The translations under genes and the position numbers were made by a program. Positions 55,428 through 64,000 of a DNA stretch of 64,000 bases are shown here, one piece after another. The notes beneath the pieces are model-generated. The model had not been told where the DNA came from and searched no databases. It saw nothing but the letters and a program-made list of their open reading frames with translations. The stretch comes from Pycnopodia helianthoides. Taxonomy: Eukaryota > Echinodermata > Asteroidea > Forcipulatida > Asteriidae. How positions within the stretch are numbered: the first letter of the stretch is position 1; every line of letters starts with the position of its first letter. The stretch lies in NCBI GenBank assembly GCA_032158295.1, contig CM063250.1:6373001-6437000 (forward strand), in the 5' to 3' direction.

Positions 55428-56596
55428 AGACCCCCAACACCCCCTCCTACAAAAAGGGGCCTTGATGACCAGTTCTTACTGTATAAGTAATACAGAATAG
55501 TAAAAAGGAAGGACTGATTGGCTAGTAGTTTTTAAATTACAAGCCCTTTAAAATAATGCTGACTTAATTTTAAGACTTAAGTGGACTCGGACATGACGTC
55601 ATTAAAGGATCAACAGTTACATTATGAACAATGTGTGCGCTAGATTGCGTGCGCAATTGTACAGGCAAAGACAGTTTGTAGTTGCGAGGCAGAACTTGCT
55701 ATTTATAACGCCTTTGAGTGGCGGACCCTGGCCCCTCCCCCTTCGACGACAGCATGGGGGTCTGGACTTCAAAACGAAACTGCCAACTACCCTTTTTTCT
55801 GTTGTTAAAGTTATGAATATGTATTATTTGTCCATAACAGGCATCCCGATAATGTGAGCGGTTACTCAATCTTGTTCTAGAGAGCTGTAGGTTTATCATA
55901 GATTTATACACGGGGCTTCTCTCTGCTCAATGGTTCCACAGTGGTATATTTCAGATGGGTGGAATGCACCAGCCTGATGATAACTACGTCACGTGCGCTT
56001 TAATAGGCATACCTCTACTTGCGTCACGCAACTCATCGGATACTCAGACCACATTGGTAACCTATTAGTTCCACGTCACGGACTAAAATTGAAGTTGTGA
56101 AGTCCCAGAAGCATGTAACGAATGACAAAAGGGTCGCGAAAAATAGCGCGAAGTAATGTCATTCCCAGACAAGGCGCGGCACCCACTGACAAAAAAACCC
56201 GTTTGCTTTAGTCATTAATGATTGCACTTTACTTTGCAAAGAACGACGAGAACAAGTGTAAAAGTCACAGATAATATTTCCCGCAATTTTGTTCAAGTTT
56301 CCTGAGAGCCCGCACGAGCGTTCCATTGGTCGTTTACAGTGCGATCTGAGTGGCCTAAATACCGGTGACGTCAGCAACAATAGAGTTTCCATCCACGCTG
56401 TAGCAACTCCCTTTATACATTGTACATGTACCTTTGTCATGCCACCACACAGGCTACAGAAAAAGGGATGAATGCTATGAACTGTAAATGAAGGAGGCAT
56501 CTCATTGCAACCTCGGTTTGGTTCCATTGGTTTGAATGGGAATAAAAACAAGATGGCTGCGCCATGATAAAAGTGTATTGAAAAATACAGTGTATA
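55428..56596. other. intergenic, nothing recognised
   Basis: No supported gene. ACGTCA-containing words occur several times between 55990 and 56090 (for example CTACGTCACGTG near 55984) but without a consistent arrangement. Confidence 0.35.
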
Positions 56597-56804
56597 GACC
56601 CATTGCACAACGCGCAGCGCGCATACACGCGCGTCTCCTGTCCGCCTTGTTGAGTGTCAAAACGTGCTCAAAAGGATGGTACACGTGGTTACGCACCAAT
56701 ATGCGCTTGTAAACAAGTGTACCATCCTTTTGTGCACATCTTGACACCCAAACTGGCGGTCAGGAGACGCGCGTGCAAGTGTGCTGCGCGTTGCGCAATG
56801 AGTC
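56597..56804. mobile_element. GC-rich foldback MITE
   Basis: The left arm GACCCATTGCACAACGCGCA and right arm TGCGCGTTGCGCAATGAGTC are inverted. Pairing continues through ACGCGCGTCTCCTG, GAGTGTCAA and CAAAAGGATGGTACAC, so almost the whole 208 bp folds back. It is unusually CpG-rich for this window. No coding capacity. Confidence 0.8.
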
Positions 56805-59800
56805 TTTTGAAAACTACTACCTGCCATCCACAGTTCTCCCGCCCCCGCCCTGCCCTCTCCCCAAACCAAACAACAATGCAATACTTATATGTTTTCAACT
56901 TTTTCAAGAGTCAGTTCAAAACGAGGTTGAAAAGTGCATGGCATAAAAGACTGGTTCCGCGATCGAGCAATGGGGTTCAGTCAGCTATAAGGATCCACAC
57001 ATAAAAATGAAAGGATTGTTTAATGTAGGGCATAGTTGTACACGTTATTTTCATTATTTCCTCTGTGGTTAAAAGGGTGTGTAGGCTACACCATTGGTAG
57101 GATTGATAAAAAAAATGTTCACAGATCAGCACAGAAGTAAACTAATTACATGGCATAAAGATGGTCATGGTGGTAAACCTCCCTTGAAACAGTTTTGCTT
57201 AAAATGATAGTTTCAAACCCGATGTTTAAAAACAGTGAAAACATATCATAGGGTTTTCACTGTTTTTCTATGACACCGAAGACCGATTTCACAGGTTTGT
57301 TATTTCATGTATATGTTGGGTCACATAAAGTGCGGATACTATAGACATAGTCATTTAAAATTACAAATATTGTATAATATGTGCTTTAATCAGCAGAAAG
57401 TTGTATTTTACGACACCAATGGCTTCACTTCGATGACAAGAAACCACTGAGTGATGCAGCAAACACGTCCTCAGCGTAGCCTGCCTTCCCTCCAAAATAT
57501 GTCATGATGTACATACATTATACATGTCATGAACAATGTACCGAACAGTACATTGATCCCTCTATTGATCACACACACTTTATACCAAAGTAACCGTTGT
57601 TTTATCAGAATTAGTGGTCAGCGCATAACTGGCATTCCATTATTACACGGCCAAAATAAAACGACCTTGTACAATGGGACTATTCGCACCCCCCCCTATT
57701 GTAAAGCTGGTGTTAAATAAGTGTATACCCTTTGATATGGGAAAGGGGTTAACACTCAGACCACCCGAACATCGGGCCTTTGGCTCTTGGGTGTTGGTTA
57801 TGGAATTATGGAACTGGTATCCTGCCATGCCATAGGCCTCCTCGTAGTATCATCCATGCTGACACAAACTGACAGACGGTGTTCATGTTTTGTGTGATCA
57901 ACCATTTTCATATACATGAACAAACCTGTAAAAATTTGAGCTTAATCCTTTGTGTGAGTCAGGAGAAAATAGTGAAAAACCATGTACAATTTCCAGCATG
58001 TAAACTTACTGACCTTCATTTTGGGTTGTATCCACCGAAATCAGCTATTGCGTATACTTTTAGGTTTTCAGATAGTTTTCTCGAATACAATGACCTCATT
58101 TCAGAGGGAATTATATTTCACAGAATCGTACCAGTATGAACTTCATAATCAGTAAGATTTCAGACTCATATCCTGTAATATCTTTAAAAGAACAGGACAA
58201 AACATGACATTATGGATGCACAACGTTGTCGAATAAACGCAACGATAACACACCCTTGTTCCTCAATTATTAATAAACGACATCTGAACGTTGGTCAAGG
58301 AGAAGTCTAAAAATTCAAAAAAACTGAAGAGTGTTTCTCGAAGACTGACTGGCGTGAAAAAGGGTATCACTGTCACGTTATCAAGTGCTTAGGGCGTGGA
58401 TGGGGGTGGGGGGGGCAGGACAATCCATCTTGCGTTCAAATAATTATAACAGAACAAGAAACAATTCGCTTAGGCCTATACGACAAGTTAAAAAAAAGGT
58501 CACTTTGTAACCTTTAACCCCCTTGAACTCATTTACACTCTTTACGACTGGTAAAAGAGATACCAGGCCTTTATAAAAACGGCCCCATGGAAAACCACTT
58601 TGTGTTCTTCCAAATTAGATATTTCCTGCGAGGATTGGGAGCGCGACAAGACGAAACAGACATCAGCTGTTTGAGGGGTCATCGCATTAGGGTTCGACGG
58701 CTGTTGTGGGTGTCCCTTATTTTCACGGACTGATTTCATTAAATTTGTGTCTTTTTAGGTCAACTCTAAATCGTTTCAATATTCCACCTGGCCCTGCAAT
58801 AATTTAAGAAAAAGACAAAAAATTGTGTTTTAACTAAAATAAATACAGGATAGAACTTGAGTAAAAATGGAAAATTCCCTGTGTTTAAACTTTATTAAAA
58901 AACTCCGTGACAATGAAATACATCGGGACACGAATTTAGAGCAAGTATTACTTTTGGCAAATTTACTTTATACATTCTTGCCATAAAGCCCTACTATTGG
59001 CTTATACGGTTTGTTTACGATTTTACGGTTTTAGTTGAAATGATTCCTTGTTTATTTTCTACCCCCCCCCCCCCACTATACTATACAGATGATCATGATA
59101 TGGGCCTATCTCAACTTCTGTCTTTGTTCTATGATCAAACCGCAGACCCTTTCGTCCAATAATTTCCTTCCTCAACAGTCCATTGGTTCAACCAAGATCG
59201 TCATTGGTCCTCCAGCGCCACTAATCTGTTCTGCTAGATTGAAAAAAAAAAACACTCTTCCAAGTTCCAATGTCAGTAAATATTCTTTGCGGCACGACCA
59301 CCTCACGAAATCCTTTTCAAGACATAAAACAGTTGCATACACACTTTCGGGCTGCAGTTATGCAGGCTGCGCTTAGCGAATTCCAAGACGATTTCCTGGT
59401 CAATTCCCACGCTGTAGAACCCCGTTTCCTGGCGGTAACTTAAAGAGGGCTAGCTGGTGTCTGTGTTTGACCTTCTTGCGGCAAGGTCACAATGGTGATT
59501 CAAGAAGTCCAGTGGCTGATTGAGTACATTTCCTTCAGTTGGTTAAAGAGAGACGTTTTAAGAAATGGTGTATGTGGATATACTAATACTATATTCTTGA
59601 ATAATTATTATTTCCTAAAAAAAAGGAATCGGTGCTTTATGAAAATACACAAATAATCTCGACAGTCCAACCAAAAATTCCGCGGGGGGGGTTAAGTAAA
59701 ATTAGGGAGGTAGAAAAAAACATAATATCTTTATTGTCCTTGCTCTTCATGAGGCAAAAAAAATGAGCTAGTAGTAGAACAGACGTTTTCTACCTCTATG

Positions 59801-62800
59801 AAAGTACGAAGTCCCTCCATTCAAAAGTTATACTTGTCTGTGTGCTCTTTAAGCCGGCCCTGCCCTGCATGAGGAAAATATCAGATGATTTCAAAGTGGG
59901 CCCCGATGTGCCCAAAGTAGGCCCCTTTACCAACATCCTTATTCTGCCTCTTTAGGGAGCACTGTAATGAAGTTTACAATTGTTTAAACTGAATCATGGA
60001 TCCTGAACCACGTTTAGCTTCTTGGGATCATCTAGGACCGTGCAAGGAGAGCGCTGGCCGCCGACCGTAACAAGGGTCGCCACTTCTTTCTGTGATGATC
60101 TTTTGTGAGCTATCCATGCGGTGGCGTGCGTTGGCGCACGTGGCCACAAGGGGAAATGGGCGTTCCCGTCTTTTGTGTAACAAGAGTTGATGATGACGAA
60201 ACGGCGACATCACACGATGTACCGCTTGCGTGTGCGTGTGTGTGTTGGGGGGGGGGGGTGGACGGGACGGGACGACACCACAAAGTGAAAAAGGTTTTTT
60301 TTCTTTCAAGAGATTGACAGACTTAAAAAGCAAACGAATGAAGACGTGGAGACGGCCTGAGGGGTAGAGAAGAGCTGATATACATTGGTATATAAATATA
60401 AACAAGCTGTGCTTGTTGGGGCCGGACGACAGGAAACGGAATTGTTCTTGGGGTGTCAGTATGAGGCAATTAGTCGCTATGGTGTGATGTTTGGTTTTGG
60501 GTATATCCATGAATTAGGCAAAATTTACCCAAACCCCCGAGAAGTGCCATACCAACGAGTCCTCCATAATGTCAAAATGACTGGTTGACACCGCGGTCCT
60601 TTACAGTTCAAAACCGCTAGTATAAACCTTCTCAATGCCAACAACTTCGCAAATAAAACAATCCAGACGATCGTTATTTAATTTAAACATGTTTTAAAGG
60701 GTCAATTTGCTGACAAATTTAAGACACCAACTTTATTGTAGGTTAATCAAATTTTTTCTTAATTTTATTTGATAGGCCTAGTGATCAATAATGTAAATAA
60801 CAAAACGTTATATCTCTCCCCCCCCAAAAAAAAAAAAAAAAATTAAAATACAAAATACAAACAAACCTTAAAACAAAAACCCTCAAACAACCCAAACATT
60901 GAAACAAAACGAGAAAAAAAAACAAAAAAAACAACAACAACAAACAAACGGTCAAACAAACCGACAAAATCCGGGAGAATTGTTTTGGGTCATTCCTATA
61001 CACGAGAAACAATGGCACTCTCTACATCCTCAAAAATTGCATTGCTACCAATCTCTGAGAAAATGTGGAACGAAACTATAACATTATTAGAAATGGATCG
61101 CAAGTTTTTCCTACACAAAAAAACAACAACAAAAAACAATTTCAAACAATGTTATGTTTTTTCTAACCTTACACCTCAAAGAATACGCTAAATTGAATGT
61201 TACTCTTGATATCTCCACACAAAACAAACCCCCCCGGTTGAACACATTATAGTTCAATCGCGGCCACACTGTTCACCCACAGTGTGCCGTGATAACCCCA
61301 ATTCCCTTCCCGAACTCCATCCACGCTCGACAGTCAAAAGGACACACCGATAGCAGCATGGAGGAAGGCCAATAATAGCGAAGCGTGAAACCCACAGCCC
61401 TCGGGCTACAGTTCTTCCCCTGTATAGCTGCATTGCAATTTTCGGGTTCCGGTCACTTTCCAAGAAACCAAAATATTTGCCCCGGGCGTTAATAATGTCT
61501 GTAGTTTCATTTGCGATTATCATAATACCACACTCAGTCATGGGTATGACACCGAAGCACTTGATCAATGTAAAATTAATTTACCAGGCCGGAAGTATTA
61601 TAGGATAAAGCGATGGGGACGAGCGAAGTGGCTTTAAACTTCAGCTGGATGCATTTTGTGACCCTTGCGTCTTTTTTTTTTTCTAACTCCGGGCGACAAC
61701 TCCTTTCACCGACCCACCCACCCCTAACCCAACCCCGCCTCGGAAGATTCCGAGTGCGACAAGCAGACGTTAACTGCAGCACCGAACTATAGGGTAACAT
61801 TTTAGGGGCACAAGGGGTTGCACCTTTTATTTGTCTAATAAGAGGGTACTTCTGACCAAGTTGCAACTGTATGCTTCCGTTTCCATTTCTCTTAGTAAAC
61901 AAGCTCCTTTTCAGCGCTCTTGTTATGCCACATTTACTATTTTTTGATATAAGACAACCTGACGTGAGTGTACAACCAAAAATACACTGTCGGCGTATTT
62001 TAGTTTTAAAACATTGAAACTATCACATTAAAGCTTGTAGTCTGGTAACTTTTAATCCCAATGGTGGAGCTTTCAAGTTGGGGCACACGGGGAGGGGTGA
62101 GGGATGGGAGGAGGGGTGAGGGATGGGAGGGGGCGGGCACGTCCCCCCAATTACGCCACTGTTTACCCGATTAAGCTTTGCACTTTGTCCCGTGCGTATT
62201 TTATGGCCAGAACGTGTGAATCTCTAATCATGGTAAGCAGGAAATTTACGGAAAAGTTGATAAAACCCCTGAGCTTACAGATACTGTGAATAGTACAAAT
62301 ATTATTTGTGGATACAAAACTTTATTGTGGATAAAAAACTTTATTGTAAATACAAAACATTATTTAACACCAATTTATATGAAGATCTCATCGTTGCTGA
62401 AAACAAGTTTAAAACACTGTTTAATATCCGATCACTAAAGAATCACTAAATTCTACTAAGATAAACAATCTTTTCATTTTGTTTTGTAAAACATGAAATT
62501 GATATTTTCCTCAAAATTGAGTTCTTTCAACCAAAATGGCTACGCTTTGTTTAAAAAGAGATCAAATGTAAAGCGAATTTCTAAGATAAGTTGCGGTTAG
62601 CTCTGTTTGCCCGAAGTGTATTTTTGCCACCTTCATGCTGAGTTCACATCCGAATTGAAACGCCTCCCCCCTTCCTTCACTGGTATTGTTTACGTGCAGT
62701 CGTCGACACCCTCGGCGACTGTTTGAAGTTGCTGCTGACGGCAACATTTGGTTTATGAGTGCTGGTGTTAATCGGACGATCTATTAAACACCACAAGAAT

Positions 62801-63174
62801 TTAAACAGTCCAGATACACGAATAAACAGACACAAATAATCATGACGACACAATCATTAACACTTTGTAGATGTCACATAATGGGCGAAAACGGTTATGA
62901 AGCGGGGCCCTTTACATCATGTGGCCACAAGCAACAGGTTGTATTCGTCAGTTTATGAGCTTTACGAAGAAGCTCACCTTGGTGGTCCTTTCTCTATGGG
63001 CTGAGGGTGTCAGACCAGTGGGGTCAATGCCACGGCCGAAGTAACGCGTCTGTCAACCCATGGAGCTAGGCTATGTGCATCTCTATTCCGTGTTCAACCC
63101 CGAGCTTAAAACGGGGTCAACATGCAGGATTACCCTGTGCAGCCACTGGGGGTCATTCATAGTTAAAGCTCTAG
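56805..63174. other. right intergenic stretch, nothing recognised apart from short relics
   Basis: No gene that I can support over 6.4 kb. A segment at about 57215-57345 has an AAAAACAGTGAAAAC/GTTTTCACTGTTTTT hairpin followed by GATTTCACAGGTTTGTTATT and TATATGTTGGG, like the 3' part of the TTAA MITE. It may be a decayed relative. G or C runs lie at 58406-58415, 59062-59074 and 60246-60258. Open frames up to 160 codons (60510-60028) show no recognisable motif. Confidence 0.35.
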
Positions 63175-63516
63175 GATTCAAGGGACACGTTGCCTTGTAT
63201 TGGGCGCTTTTGGCTACAAAAAGCGTTCGTTATGAAACGAACATGGTTGGAAAGATGTTTTTAAAGTAGAATATAATGATCCACACAAATATGTATCGAA
63301 ATTTTGTTGTTTTCCTTTTACTTCGTGAACTAACAATGTCCGCCATTTTGTAGAACCAAATCTTTTTCTCTAAACCACACAATTTCGAGGCATTGTGTGG
63401 ATAAATATATTCTACTTTTAAAACATCTTTCCAACCATATTCATTTCATAACAAACGCTTTCAGACGCTTTTTATAGCCCAAAGCAACCAATCCAAGGCA
63501 ACGTGTGCCTGAAAGC
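63175..63516. mobile_element. large MITE with GGGACACGTTGCCTTG ends
   Basis: The left arm CAAGGGACACGTTGCCTTG and the right arm CAAGGCAACGTGTGCCTG are inverted. Both continue through AAAAAGCGT, CATGGTTGGAAAGATGTTTT and AAAGTAGAATATA. The middle contains GTCCGCCATTTTGTAG. The length is about 340 bp. I associate this family with sea star genomes, from memory rather than a search. Confidence 0.75.
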
Positions 63517-64000
63517 TGCCCTGTATATATCACACAGAAATCTGATCATCATTCCAAGAAGGACAAAACAACATTAATTTCAACAAAATATAATTTTTAA
63601 AGACACGAGAGCTAGTTTTATGAATGACTTTTTCTCCATTCCGAACCGTTTTAGCCAAACCGAGGCTGGAAGAAAACAAAATTAGTCTGGTTCCTTTTCA
63701 GTGCAATGAACATTAGCAATCATACAGGAACATGACCAAGATGGTGTGGCAAGAAGATAAAATGCACATTTTGAATGTGACGAAAAAAGTGGCTGCTCAT
63801 TCATAGCTCACTGACAAAGGATGGTAGATTGTAAATATTCAACTCACAAATTCTTTGAGCTCTATAGGTGTCCATACCGATGCTATTTATAAAATATTTT
63901 GATAAAAGTCATTCGTTTCCTATGACACCTTTCGCCCTCGGGAGGTTCTGAAATTAATAATTACCGAATATCGGCGCTGCAGAAAAGCAAAACAAAACCA
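63517..64000. other. right edge, nothing recognised
   Basis: AT-rich sequence without supported features. Confidence 0.4.

Noticed and set aside
55128..55500. Open frames of repeated VCLF or KQTN residues
   Set aside because: Translation of the CAAA microsatellite on the two strands; no coding sense.
60028..60510. 160-codon frame on the minus strand
   Set aside because: Low-complexity proline and HT repeats come from a G run and a GT tract; no domain or splice context.

Overview
This is a eukaryotic (animal) window of low GC content. I interpret it as an echinoderm, most probably a sea star. Two things support that: a deuterostome-type cyclin D gene with the vertebrate-like exon plan, and a dense set of short interspersed repeats (TTAA-flanked MITEs, GGGCCC-ended MITEs, tRNA-derived SINEs) that I associate with asteroid genomes. 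The species-level statement is inference. There are no bacterial operons, ribosome binding sites or CRISPR arrays here.

One protein-coding gene can be fully reconstructed: a D-type cyclin on the minus strand. It has five coding exons at 53353-53141, 50905-50690, 48017-47858, 43029-42899 and 34844-34608. All introns are GT-AG, the splice phases are 0, 0, 1 and 0, and the predicted protein is 318 residues. Exons 2 and 3 (216 and 160 nt) match the lengths I recall for vertebrate cyclin D genes. The protein keeps the N-terminal LxCxE Rb-binding motif, the complete cyclin box and a C-terminal Thr-Pro degradation-type site. After that site it carries an unusual extra tail of about 30 residues. Its likely 3' untranslated region is the AT-rich, repeat-poor stretch down to about 31.8 kb. 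A CRE-like site lies 360 bp upstream of the ATG, and E2F-like GC-rich clusters lie in intron 1.

The left half (1-31 kb) is intergenic or unresolved and dominated by repeats. It holds at least three tRNA-derived SINE families, about ten MITE or foldback families (several with two or three copies here), two decayed 3' ends of non-LTR retrotransposons, a 15-bp minisatellite present as two opposite-strand clusters, a degenerate TTCGTACC minisatellite, and a 0.6-kb foldback. A few stretches (12.4-14.0 kb, 17.0-17.2 kb, 27.5-27.7 kb) have weak coding or first-exon character that I could not assign to any family.

The right end (53.4-64 kb) contains the promoter side of cyclin D, a long CAAA microsatellite, a GC-rich foldback MITE and a larger MITE near the end. 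I see no recognisable gene there.
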